Source: Opitutia bacterium UBA7441 (lineage in GTDB: Bacteria > Verrucomicrobiota > Verrucomicrobiia > Opitutales > Coraliomargaritaceae). Taken from it: DNA of 10,894 nucleotides. The notes beneath the pieces are model-generated. The model was not told the DNA's origin. It searched no databases and saw only the letters and a program-made list of their open reading frames with translations. Of the stretch, positions 1 through 6,976 are shown in pieces; position 1 is the stretch's first letter; each line of letters starts with the position of its first letter. A program made the position numbers and the translations under genes. Location of the stretch: the NCBI GenBank assembly GCA_002480015.1, contig DLQD01000102.1, forward strand, positions 1 through 10,894, written 5' to 3'.

Positions 1-1566
1 CATTCCAGCGGTCTCGGACTTTTTGAAGTATTCTCGCGGGCGGCTCGCTCCGGCGACTGCTCAGATAGATGCGTTGCCCACTGGTTTGTTTGCCTGTGTT
101 CTTCTCGGTAGACTGGCGGTGGATCTGGGCGACTGACCAGATGCAGGGGAAGTTCACCTGCACTGGGGTGACCGGGATGTGTCGAACGCCTCTGATATCG
201 ATGCGCCCGTGGCTCAACTCGGGCGCTGTGTATAAAAAGGGGGAGCCGATTGGCTCAGTCTGCGGGTGGCTTCTTCGAGTGTGGTCTTTTGGTTGGCCTT
301 GAGTTGGACGAGCACTTCGCCGCCGCGCTCCTGGACGACTTAACGGACGAGGTTTTTGTTTGAGTAAAGAGCGTCGCCGCTGAGGGTCTTGCCTTCAAGG
401 GCGGCCTGGGGCAGGGCTTTGATCAACTGCTTGGTCAGTTTTTGTTCCTGGCCATTGCCGCTGGCTGCGGCCTGGGCGACGGGGCTGCCGTCGGCGGCAT
501 CGACGAGCGAGACGATGGTCGCCAGGTTGCTGGCAATGACTTTGCCGTCAATCGACAGTAGTTCGGGCAGCTCGCCCTTGTCACTCTGGCTTTGCAGCCA
601 TGGGTCCAAGGCTCTGGAGAGTTCTTCAGGGTCGACTGCGCTGAGCACTTTGCGCCAGCAGCTCTCTCCCGGAGGTGGCACCACTTTGCGGGCCTTAGGA
701 TTGGCGCGGAAGCCGAGATTGGCTCTTTGGGCAGAGGTGAGGTCTTGGCAAAAGCGGAAGATGCCGGTGACAGTATGCTCGCCGCAGCACTGCACCAAGA
801 CTGCGGTTGTCAGTAGTGCTGCCAGAGGATATTGCCGTCCCCGGCGTGCGCGCGGGTCTTTGACCTTACGCAGGGCGCGGTAGAGACTCTCGGCCTTCTT
901 GGCGCTCACGGGCAACACGCCGGGAGCGCGGGCTTTGGGGTCTTCGCCCGCAAGCAAACGACTCGGATCGCGCAAGCGCTCCAGGGCATCTTTGGCCAGT
1001 GGCTTCACCCAAAGGTGTTTCGGGCGCTCGTTGTCCTGGTAGTATTGGGGAGCCGATACGCGTGCGTAGCCCTTGGTCTGCCCAAGCTTAGTCCAACCTG
1101 CGGCATGGTAACAGGTGCCCTTGTAACCTTCGGGATCGACAAAAGTCTCAGCCAGCAAAGGGCGTTTGCCAAACCGTGCCTCCCACGCCGCGGGCAAAGC
1201 TTTGACTGCCAGTCCTAGCACGCGACTGGCTAGGTTGGCCGGGCGTGACTGCGGGATTAACAGAAAACGACTGTTTTGCACCACCCAGCCCAAGCGCTTC
1301 TCACGCGTGCGGGGGTCCCAGCCCACATGGTGCTCACGACCGGCCAGCTTGCGGCTGCAAGTTGTCCAAATCAGCAACGCAACAGCTTTGCTTTGGTAAA
1401 GAACCACTTGGCACAGATGGCGCGTGCGCGCATCGGGGCTGCCCAAATAGTGGTGCTCATCCAGCAGTGCGCAATATACCTCGGCTTCGCCGTCGTCCCA
1501 CTCGCGTAGTTCCAAATCTCGTAGTGCTTCATCGGGAAGCGTTTCTGTCCATGCTTCGATAGTCAT
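1..1566 (-). pseudogene. Decayed IS transposase: DruA-like (DUF4338) N-terminus fused to ISAs1-type DDE domain
   Basis: The open part (340-1566) encodes 408 residues. Residues about 15-190 look like the DUF4338/DruA family: HYLG near 39-42, a GW..R....L..V..N.RFL stretch at 82-102, NLAS at 111-114, ETFVD at 140-144 and a TCYHAAGW..LG.T.GYAR block at 151-169. Residues about 225-325 match the ISAs1 transposase-associated region (KDPRARRGRQYPLAALL). The DDE domain follows, with catalytic Asp at D340 (SIDGK) and D398 (GDALY). A TAA at 340-342 stops the frame after NLVR, but homologous coding continues (VVQERGGEVLVQLKANQKTT). Near 227-230 the frame shifts; an extra CA (TG on the plus strand) explains it. 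Coding then resumes in another frame (SHGRIDIRGVR) and reaches the window edge at VRDRW, just before where the third catalytic acidic residue (usually WxxEN) is expected. The upstream fragment therefore lacks the full catalytic triad. It is a dead element, not a defence gene. Confidence 0.85.
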
Positions 1567-1964
1567 CCAACCCTAACATCTCGGACTTTTTCGAAATGTT
1601 CAGCGCATATTTTAAAAACATACCTAGCAGCGCATTAGCTCTTTTTCAAAAATGTGCCCTGTCCGCCCTCCGCCCCAGAGAATCAATGCCTACATAGGGC
1701 CCGGTTTATAGAACCTGACTTTCCTAGCTAGCTTGATTAAAGTCTCTGCGAAGTGCTGGTGAGAACAAGAAGAGGGGAGTCCGTTCGAGATGAATAGCTT
1801 GTTATGCCGGGGAAGGCGCGCTCTACGCAGGGCCGTCAATAAGATCGACGTTGCGGCCGACAGGCATGGTCCCCCCATAAACAAGCTGAAAGACCAGGAA
1901 CGCAACGGATAAGCTCATGACTTCTTATTCAAAAAATCAACAAGCCGTTTTCATGGGGAAATCT
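1567..1964. other. Intergenic region without a convincing gene
   Basis: This 398-bp gap lies between the dead transposase and the 3' end of the recombinase gene. It holds the stem-loop at 1575-1600, an A+T-rich stretch near 1605-1655, and two weak minus-strand open frames: 71 codons at 1690-1905, and 31 codons at 1823-1918 with a hydrophobic start. Neither resembles a family I know, and neither has a clear ribosome binding site. The true insertion-element boundary probably lies here, but no target-site duplication can be seen because the other end is missing. No clear terminator follows the recombinase stop codon. Confidence 0.5.
1575..1600 (-). repeat. Imperfect palindrome / stem-loop upstream of the transposase start
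   Basis: On the minus strand the arms AACATTTCG and CGAGATGTT pair over 9 bp, with one U-G wobble, around the 8-nt loop AAAAAGTC. The structure ends 8 nt before the transposase ATG at 1566. It could be a translation-limiting hairpin in the transposase mRNA or part of the IS end. The other IS end is outside the window, so terminal inverted repeats cannot be compared. Confidence 0.45.
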
Positions 1965-2876
1965 TCACGCTCTGGGATGCGCCTGCTTATGGGCTTCTTT
2001 CAGCCGGGCGATGGAGACGTGCGTGTAGATCTGGGTGGTGGAGAGGTTGGCGTGGCCGAGCAGCTCCTGTACGGCACGGAGGTCGGCCCCCTCGTCGAGC
2101 ATATGCGTAGCGAAAGAGTGGCGCAGCTTGTGCGGCGTCATGTCCAGCGGCAGCCCCGCGGCAGCTAGGTGGATCTTGAGGAGCTTTTGGATTTGGCGGG
2201 GCTCCATGCGTCGGCCGCGGCGTGTGCACACGACAGGTGCATCGATCGCGGCTTCCAAGTCGAAGCGTTGGACGAAGACTTTGAGGCACTGCACGGCGAC
2301 GGGGCCCAAGGGGCAAAGGCGCTCTTTGCGGCCTTTACCCACAACTCGAGCGACACCTTGTGAGAGCTCAACCTGTCCGTGGTTCAATCCGCACAGTTCG
2401 CTCACGCGGAGGCCGCCGCCGTAGAGTAGCTCCAGGATGAGACTGTCGCGGAAGGCTTCGAACTCGCCGAACTGGCCGTCCTTCCAGAGGAGGATCGGCG
2501 CATTCAGCAGGCTGCGCATCTGCGACTCACTGAGAAATTTGGGCAGTGGACGATCGAGCTTGGGCAAACTCAGGCCGGTGAAGGGGTTGGTGGCGACATG
2601 GCCCTGCTTACGCAGGTAGAGGTAGAATGCTCTAAGTCCGGAAACCTGGTTATGCAAAGTGCGGCGAGCTTTTCTGCGCCCTGCTTCGATCAGAAAAGAG
2701 CGTGCCTGGATCGGGCTGACTGTAGCGAAGTCGTCTTTCCATTTGCCAGCCTCCCGCAGGTGGCCGACGAAATTTTCCACCGCCACGCGGTAGTTGCGCA
2801 CGGTGTAAGGCGAGACCCGTCGCTCCAACGCGAGGTGGTCGCAGAATGCGTCGAGATGCGGGATGGTTTCAGGCAT
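1965..2876 (-). CDS. xerC: Tyrosine site-specific recombinase, XerC/XerD type
   Basis: The 303-residue length is typical of XerC/XerD. Residues about 1-95 form the SAM-like core-binding domain (SPYTVRNYRVAVENF at 22-36). Residues about 113-295 form the catalytic domain. All six catalytic positions are present with XerD spacing: R157 (GGGLRVSE), K181 (GKGRKER), H249 and R252 (PHKLRHSFATH), H275 (LLGHANLSTTQIYTH) and nucleophile Y284. Members of this family resolve chromosome dimers at dif sites with a partner recombinase and FtsK. A short insertion before the first catalytic Arg (LLWKDGQFGEFEAF, 129-142) lengthens the usual loop. It lies 38 bp downstream of parA on the same strand and is probably co-transcribed, which favours a housekeeping role over a mobile integrase. 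Whether it is XerC or XerD cannot be settled from sequence alone. The upstream GGAAGAA is a poor, distant Shine-Dalgarno. No dif-like site was recognised. Confidence 0.9.
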   Translation of the reverse strand: MPETIPHLDAFCDHLALERRVSPYTVRNYRVAVENFVGHLREAGKWKDDFATVSPIQARSFLIEAGRRKARRTLHNQVSGLRAFYLYLRKQGHVATNPFTGLSLPKLDRPLPKFLSESQMRSLLNAPILLWKDGQFGEFEAFRDSLILELLYGGGLRVSELCGLNHGQVELSQGVARVVGKGRKERLCPLGPVAVQCLKVFVQRFDLEAAIDAPVVCTRRGRRMEPRQIQKLLKIHLAAAGLPLDMTPHKLRHSFATHMLDEGADLRAVQELLGHANLSTTQIYTHVSIARLKEAHKQAHPRA

Positions 2877-2914
2877 GGCATCTCAAAAGATTCTTCCAGA
2901 TAGAAAGAAAGGTG

Positions 2915-3700
2915 TCACTTCCTGAGCTTGAAGCGCTCAATCACCTCGTCAGCGAAGTAGCCATAGGCATGGGCGCCGCTGCTGTTGGGCTCGTACTCGA
3001 AAATCGACTGGCCGAAGCTCGGGGCCTCGCTCAGGCGCACAGAGCGGGGGATCATGCTGCGGAAAACAAGCTCATCGAAGTGGTTACGCACCTCACCGAC
3101 GACTTGTTGCCCGAGGTTGGTGCGCTGGTCGAACATCGTCATGAGAATACCACCGAGTTCGAGGCCGTCGTTGACGCCGGCATCACGGAGCTTATCGACG
3201 ACCTTGAGAATTTGCCCCAGGCCTTCCATCGCGAGGTATTCACACTGCAGGGCGATGAGCAGATAGTCGGCGGCAGCGAGGCTGTTCATCGAAAGCATGC
3301 CGAGCGCGGGCGGACAATCGAGCACGATGGCATCGTAATCGTCCGAATCGCGGAGGGGAGCAAGGACTTCGCGAAGTTGAATCAAGTAGTTGTCGCGTTG
3401 ATAGAGCTCGATCTCGATCGCAGCCATATCCACTTCGGAGGGGATGACGAAGAGGCAATCACTCGTGCCGACCGGCTGGACTTTTTCGAGGGCGGTGCCA
3501 TCGCCGCAGAGGGGGCCGTAGAGACTACCGCCTTCGAGTTTTTCGAGGCCGAGCCCGCTGGTGGCATTGGCCTGCGGGTCGAGATCGACGAGCACGGTGC
3601 GCACCCCCCTTTCGGCGAGTGCGTAGCTGAGGTTGATTGCGGTCGTCGTTTTACCGACGCCGCCTTTTTGATTCGCGATCGTAAATACAGTGGCCGACAT
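2915..3700 (-). CDS. parA: ParA/Soj-family chromosome-partitioning ATPase
   Basis: The 261-residue protein is a full-length member of the short, Soj-like ParA group without an N-terminal DNA-binding extension. It has the deviant Walker A motif KGGVGKTT at 12-19 (signature lysines K12 and K17), the A' motif VLVDLDPQAN at 36-45 and the Walker B motif IVLDCPP at 125-131. ParA dimerises on ATP, binds DNA non-specifically and moves ParB-parS complexes. A parB gene usually lies directly downstream, but here the next gene is the Xer recombinase and no parB or palindromic parS-like site is visible. It follows the FAH-family gene after about 159 bp, so it may have its own promoter; direct repeats lie in that gap. 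No strong Shine-Dalgarno precedes the ATG. An orphan ParA/MinD-like positioning role is possible but less likely. Confidence 0.9.
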   Translation of the reverse strand: MSATVFTIANQKGGVGKTTTAINLSYALAERGVRTVLVDLDPQANATSGLGLEKLEGGSLYGPLCGDGTALEKVQPVGTSDCLFVIPSEVDMAAIEIELYQRDNYLIQLREVLAPLRDSDDYDAIVLDCPPALGMLSMNSLAAADYLLIALQCEYLAMEGLGQILKVVDKLRDAGVNDGLELGGILMTMFDQRTNLGQQVVGEVRNHFDELVFRSMIPRSVRLSEAPSFGQSIFEYEPNSSGAHAYGYFADEVIERFKLRK

Positions 3701-3752
3701 ACCACTGTTGATAGAGAAAGACGCTGACCCGTCGAGCAGAAAGGCGGCGGAT

Positions 3753-3835
3753 GCTCAATGCCTTTGGCGAAACGGTATCGCTTTAGAAAGTCTCTGCCGA
3801 AGGAAGAATCGTCCAAAAGCTCATGCCTTCGGCGA
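3753..3835. repeat. Pair of imperfect direct repeats upstream of parA
   Basis: GCTCAATGCCTTTGGCGA at 3753-3770 and GCTCATGCCTTCGGCGA at 3819-3835 differ by one base deletion and one transition. Their starts are 66 bp apart. The second copy also forms an 8-bp inverted repeat with GCCGAAGG at 3796-3803 (loop 22 nt). They lie in the gap between the FAH-gene stop and the parA start, where an operator would sit. They could be regulator binding sites or a weak terminator-like fold; neither is demonstrated. Confidence 0.35.
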
Positions 3836-3859
3836 CCATACCGCGACGGCGAGTGCCCG

Positions 3860-4660
3860 CTACGCCTCCGCCACGACTGGATTTCGTAGCATACCGATGC
3901 CACTGATTTCGATCGCCACCTCATCCCCCGGCTTGAGAAAGCGCTGCGGATCGGCCGCCACACCCACGCCCGGAGGTGTGCCCGTCAGAATGACAGTGCC
4001 GGGGAGTAACGTGGTGCTCCCACTGAGAAAGGCGATCAGCTCAGCCACACTGAAAATCATATCACCGGTAAAGGATTCCTGACGGATCTCCGTATTGAGG
4101 ATGGTACGGATAGGCAGAATCTGGGGATTCGGAATGCGATCGGCCGTGACGAGAATCGGCCCCAAGGGGCAGAACGTGTCGAAGCTCTTGCCTTTGACCC
4201 ATTGCCCTCCCCCGTGGGACTTTTGCCAATCGCGCGCACTGACATCATTGGCACAGGTATAGCCGAGCACGTAGTCCAGGGCCTCGGCCGCTCGGACGTT
4301 TTTACAGGTTTTGCCGATGACGACCGCCAATTCGCATTCATAGTCGACTTGGTCGCTGTGCAAGTGACGCGGCAGTAGGATCGGACACTCAGGGTCGAGC
4401 ACCGAGGTGGTGCTCTTCATAAAAACGACCGGGTATTCCGGCAACTCGACCTTCATCTCAGCGGCGTGTGCTCGGTAGTTTAGACCGATCGCGTAGATCG
4501 CGGTCGGTACAATCGGTGCCAAGCGCCTGACTGGATCAAGCAATTCGCCGCCCTGCGAGAATTTGCCGTAGAGATCGCCTTCAAGCCGAAAGACCTGATT
4601 GCCTACCTCGTATCCGTATTGAATGGATCCATCCCGGGTTTCTACACGCACAATTTCCAT
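3860..4660 (-). CDS. Fumarylacetoacetate hydrolase (FAH) family enzyme
   Basis: The product is 266 residues from the ATG at 4660. The frame stays open to a TTG at 4696, which would add 12 residues, but homology begins only at MEIVRV, so the ATG is preferred. It is the short single-domain FAH form, like FAHD1 and HpcE-type proteins. Visible signatures, numbered from the chosen start, are GLNYRAHAAEMK at 59-70, metal ligands E108 and E110 in DYECELAVVIGK, D139 in CANDVSARDWQ, K158 in KGKSFDTFCPLGP and the GTPPGVG loop at 227-233. Family members use Mg2+ or Mn2+ to cleave or isomerise acylpyruvates and similar dioxo acids; some decarboxylate oxaloacetate. The true substrate cannot be inferred. 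No catabolic partner genes are adjacent, and it leads a same-strand series with parA and the recombinase. Confidence 0.88.
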   Translation of the reverse strand: MEIVRVETRDGSIQYGYEVGNQVFRLEGDLYGKFSQGGELLDPVRRLAPIVPTAIYAIGLNYRAHAAEMKVELPEYPVVFMKSTTSVLDPECPILLPRHLHSDQVDYECELAVVIGKTCKNVRAAEALDYVLGYTCANDVSARDWQKSHGGGQWVKGKSFDTFCPLGPILVTADRIPNPQILPIRTILNTEIRQESFTGDMIFSVAELIAFLSGSTTLLPGTVILTGTPPGVGVAADPQRFLKPGDEVAIEISGIGMLRNPVVAEA

Positions 4661-4753
4661 GTCCACATACAATCCGCAGAAGAGGCGATAGCGCAAATTT
4701 TTTCTTGCTTTGACCTAGGTGAAGACCTTTATTCCGCCATTCCGCATGGTGAC

Positions 4754-4830
4754 GGGGGCTTAGCTCAGTTGGTTAGAGCGCATCCTTGACATGGATGAGG
4801 TCGCAGATTCGAATTCTGTAGCTCCCACCA
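4754..4830 (+). tRNA. tRNA-Val, anticodon GAC, with encoded CCA
   Basis: It folds as a standard 77-nt cloverleaf. The acceptor GGGGGCT pairs with AGCTCCC with one G-U at 4-69. The D stem is GCTC/GAGC, the anticodon stem CATCC/GGATG with loop TTGACAT (anticodon GAC), and the T stem GCAGA/TCTGT with loop TTCGAAT. Discriminator A and a genomic CCA end at 4830. The anticodon reads the valine codons GUC and GUU. Upstream, TTGACC at 4710-4715 could be a -35 element, but the best -10 candidate (TATTCC, 4730-4735) is only 14 bp away, so the promoter is uncertain. The tRNA lies in the gap between the leftward FAH-family gene and the rightward membrane-protein gene. Confidence 0.96.
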
Positions 4831-4882
4831 TGCTTCGCTCGCAGAGCGAGGCATCTCCTTGCCTAGCCCGGAGAGCGAAGCA
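4831..4882 (+). repeat. Overlapping alternative hairpins directly after tRNA-Val
   Basis: TGCTTCGCTC at 4831-4840 can pair with GAGCGAGGCA at 4844-4853, giving a tight hairpin with a 3-nt loop and one G-U pair. It can also pair perfectly with GAGCGAAGCA at 4873-4882. The first fold directly after the CCA could act in transcription termination or in processing of the tRNA 3' end, although no T-run follows. The two folds are mutually exclusive. Confidence 0.55.
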
Positions 4883-4923
4883 GGGCGAGATTCGTGGCCT
4901 GAGAAGTCACCCAAATAAATGCC

Positions 4924-5286
4924 ATGCGAAAAATAAAAGCACTCATCTACGCGCTCCTCGGCGGCATGGTCGCCTGGGGCTATTGGCAGCGCGGCGATTC
5001 GGGGATGGCTGTTTTCATTGCGCTGTTCACACTCGCAGTCATGGCTCTCACACTGGCTCCTCTCGGCCGTCTACGCATTAGCTGGAACGATGAAGGCATC
5101 ACACTTGCCGCCTTTCCGAAAAAGCCGCAACATATACGCTGGCAGGATTTAGAGAAAATTTCACTCGACCATCTCGGCTATCACATCACCGCCAGTTCTG
5201 GTCGATTTAAAATCCGCAAGCGGACGATGCCAGACGATTTGCTTCAGCGGATCAAAGAGAGTGTGCGCACGAACCAACAGTCATAA
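4924..5286 (+). CDS. Small membrane protein with two helices and a PH-like cytoplasmic tail
   Basis: The 120-residue product has two hydrophobic segments, about 6-21 and 28-47, joined by a short charged turn (QRGDSG). A soluble tail of about 70 residues follows: alternating strands (RISWNDEGITLAAF, HIRWQDLEKISL, YHITASSGRFKIRK) and a final amphipathic helix (DDLLQRIKESV). This order of two helices, then beta strands and one helix is typical of small bacterial PH-like (bPH/DUF304-type) membrane proteins, whose roles are mostly unknown. I do not recognise a specific family. The ATG has no clear Shine-Dalgarno. It converges with tcdA, with only 14 bp between the two stop codons. It could share the tRNA promoter only by read-through past the hairpins. 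Confidence 0.75.
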   Translation: MRKIKALIYALLGGMVAWGYWQRGDSGMAVFIALFTLAVMALTLAPLGRLRISWNDEGITLAAFPKKPQHIRWQDLEKISLDHLGYHITASSGRFKIRKRTMPDDLLQRIKESVRTNQQS

Positions 5287-5300
5287 CCGACACAAGGTCA

Positions 5301-6077
5301 TCACTCCGAGAAGGCGATACGCTTGACGACTTCTGCCGCAAGGAAAAATCCCACCGTGCCCGTCAAGTAAGTCGCCGAGCCAAAACCGGTATCGCAATTC
5401 AGTCTATAGTCCGCCCCGGACTCACGCTCGCAACTCACCGAGCCATCGACCTGAGGGAAAACCGGCAACTCATCGGAATAGACACAATCGATCTTAAACT
5501 TCTGCCGCGAAAGCTTCGGGAAGCCATAGTCCCGTCGCAGCCGTTTACGCACTTGGAGCAGCAAGGGATCGTTGATCGTGCGCGCCAGATCACAAATCTG
5601 CACCCGACTGGGGTCAATGCAGCCACCTGCTCCGCCACAGGTGATCAACTTGAGCCCGCGCCTACGCGCTTCCGCGATAAGCCGGCACTTGTGCTTGGTC
5701 GCGTCGATCGCATCCACAATGTAGTCAAAGTTCGGCTCGAGCAGACGCTCCGCCGTGGCCTCGGTGAAAAAAACTGCCTCCACCGTGACTGCGCACTCCG
5801 GGGCGATCTGGCCCACCCGCTCGGCCAGCACCTTCGCCTTCGACCGACCGACCGTGCCGTCGAGCGCGTGAATCTGCCGGTTTACATTACTGAGGCAGAC
5901 CTCGTCCATGTCGACCAAGGTAAGCGCACCAATCCCAGAGCGCGCCAAAGCTTCAACCACCCAGGAGCCGACTCCGCCGAGACCGATCACGCAGACATGC
6001 GCCCCGCGGATGCGCGCGAGGCCCTCCGCGCCATATAGTCGCCCAATCGAGCCAAAACGTGTTTCATAGTCGGACAT
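5301..6077 (-). CDS. tcdA: tRNA threonylcarbamoyladenosine dehydratase (TcdA/CsdL)
   Basis: The 258-residue protein is an E1-like (ThiF/MoeB/HesA) ATP-dependent enzyme with the usual TcdA length. It opens with YETRFGSIGRLYG, the typical TcdA N-terminus. The nucleotide-binding loop is GLGGVGS at 32-38, followed by LVDMDEVCLSNVNRQ at 54-68 and DAIDATKHK at 122-130, with GFGSATYLTGTVGFFLA in the C-terminal segment. The zinc-binding CxxC pairs of MoeB and ThiF are not seen, which supports TcdA. In E. coli the enzyme uses ATP to cyclise the t6A side chain at position 37 of ANN-decoding tRNAs to ct6A. No CsdA/CsdE sulfur-transfer genes are nearby. Its ATG is followed directly upstream by a heptamer array shared with the divergent nif3-like gene; no Shine-Dalgarno is visible. 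Confidence 0.92.
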   Translation of the reverse strand: MSDYETRFGSIGRLYGAEGLARIRGAHVCVIGLGGVGSWVVEALARSGIGALTLVDMDEVCLSNVNRQIHALDGTVGRSKAKVLAERVGQIAPECAVTVEAVFFTEATAERLLEPNFDYIVDAIDATKHKCRLIAEARRRGLKLITCGGAGGCIDPSRVQICDLARTINDPLLLQVRKRLRRDYGFPKLSRQKFKIDCVYSDELPVFPQVDGSVSCERESGADYRLNCDTGFGSATYLTGTVGFFLAAEVVKRIAFSE

Positions 6078-6161
6078 TAGTTAGAAGTTAGAAGATAGAT
6101 TGTGGAAGTTAGAAGTCAGAAAACACTTCACTCGTCACGAATCACGACTTACTCTACCTAT
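6078..6161. repeat. Heptamer array A, filling the tcdA/nif3 divergent intergenic region
   Basis: The stretch divides into consecutive 7-bp units. From 6078 they read TAGTTAG, AAGTTAG, AAGATAG, ATTGTGG, AAGTTAG, AAGTCAG. From 6120 they change to AAAACAC, TTCACTC, GTCACGA, ATCACGA, CTTACTC, TACCTAT. The first half is purine-rich on the plus strand and the second half pyrimidine-rich. Each divergent gene therefore has the pyrimidine-rich version on its sense strand directly before its ATG. CACTCGTCACGA at 6129-6140 recurs exactly at 9114-9125. The array takes up almost the entire 86-bp gap, so any promoter must lie inside it. Confidence 0.75.
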
Positions 6162-6163
6162 CC

Positions 6164-6922
6164 ATGGCACAACTACAGGAAATCGTCGCTTTTTGTGATC
6201 AACGCACCCGCCGCGCGGAAGTCAAAGACTTCGATGGCGCTTACAATGGCCTTCAGCTCGAGAACAACGGCACTGTGACTAAGGTCGGCGCAGCAGTTGA
6301 TGCTGGAACGCGCCCCTTTGAAGCCGCCATCGCAGAAGGCATCGACTTCCTGATCTGCCACCACGGCCTCTATTGGACGCCCCCGCTGCCGATTTCCGGC
6401 CCCCACTATCAAAAGATTAAAACTGCATTGGATGGCAATCTCGCCGTCTATGGCGCTCACCTCCCGCTCGACTGCCATCCCGAAATCGGCAACAATGCCC
6501 TCCTCGCCAAAGCCCTCGGCCTGAAAAAAGTAGACACCTTCCTCAACTACGAAGGCAACGATATGGCAACCATCACCCTCGGCCCGATGGGCGGACGCGC
6601 TGAACTGGCTAAAAAACTACAGGTGCTCTTCCCGAACACGTATCAAGGGATCGAATACGGAAGCACGCAACCCAAGCGCATCGGCATCCTCACCGGGAGC
6701 GGCCAGAGCGCGGTGCCCCACCTGCTCGAAAATAACATCGACACGCTGGTGACCGGCGAACTGCGTCAGCACCATTTCAACATGGCTCAGGAACTGGGCC
6801 TCAATCTCTACCCCTGCGGCCACTACGCCACCGAAGTCTTCGGCGTCCAAGCCCTCGCCGCCGAAATCGCTGCCAAATTCAAAATCAATTGGCAGTTCAT
6901 CGAGCAGCCCTGCCTATTGTAG
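6164..6922 (+). CDS. Nif3-like dinuclear metal centre protein
   Basis: The 252-residue product matches the short (YbgI-size) Nif3/DUF34 form without the inserted PII-like domain. Metal-binding signatures in order are H66 and H67 in ICHHGLYW, D103 in HLPLDCHP, and H220 and E224 in CGHYATE near the C-terminus. The opening (IVAFCDQ, NGLQLE) and GILTGSGQSAVPHLL are also typical. Family members form hexameric rings with two metal ions per subunit. Proposed roles, such as cyclohydrolase-like activity or metal handling, are not settled, so no reaction is assigned. The ATG follows a pyrimidine-rich heptamer array with no Shine-Dalgarno. The next gene on this strand starts about 54 bp downstream and may be co-transcribed. 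Confidence 0.9.
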   Translation: MAQLQEIVAFCDQRTRRAEVKDFDGAYNGLQLENNGTVTKVGAAVDAGTRPFEAAIAEGIDFLICHHGLYWTPPLPISGPHYQKIKTALDGNLAVYGAHLPLDCHPEIGNNALLAKALGLKKVDTFLNYEGNDMATITLGPMGGRAELAKKLQVLFPNTYQGIEYGSTQPKRIGILTGSGQSAVPHLLENNIDTLVTGELRQHHFNMAQELGLNLYPCGHYATEVFGVQALAAEIAAKFKINWQFIEQPCLL

Positions 6923-6976
6923 CATCACCGTATCGGTCGTTGCTAAAAGAGAATATCCCTATACGATGTGTGCCCT

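Noticed and set aside
340..1566. Druantia anti-phage system based on the DruA-like domain
   Set aside because: The domain belongs to a broken transposase, and no helicase (DruE) or other Druantia gene is present.
12..1591. Exact 13-bp direct repeat TCTCGGACTTTTT at 12-24 and 1579-1591, possible IS end duplication
   Set aside because: One copy lies inside the transposase coding sequence (QKVRD), and a 13-bp match is expected about once by chance in a window of this size.
1690..1905. 71-codon minus-strand open frame in the intergenic gap
   Set aside because: No recognisable family, no ribosome binding site and atypical composition; probably chance.
2846..3727. Long plus-strand frame (293 codons) opposite parA
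   Set aside because: It is a shadow of parA; the minus-strand protein has complete Walker motifs and the plus-strand one resembles nothing.
3382..3963. 193-codon minus-strand frame covering the gap between the FAH-family gene and parA
   Set aside because: It overlaps the ends of two well-supported genes in another frame and is Arg/Ser-rich, as shadow frames are.
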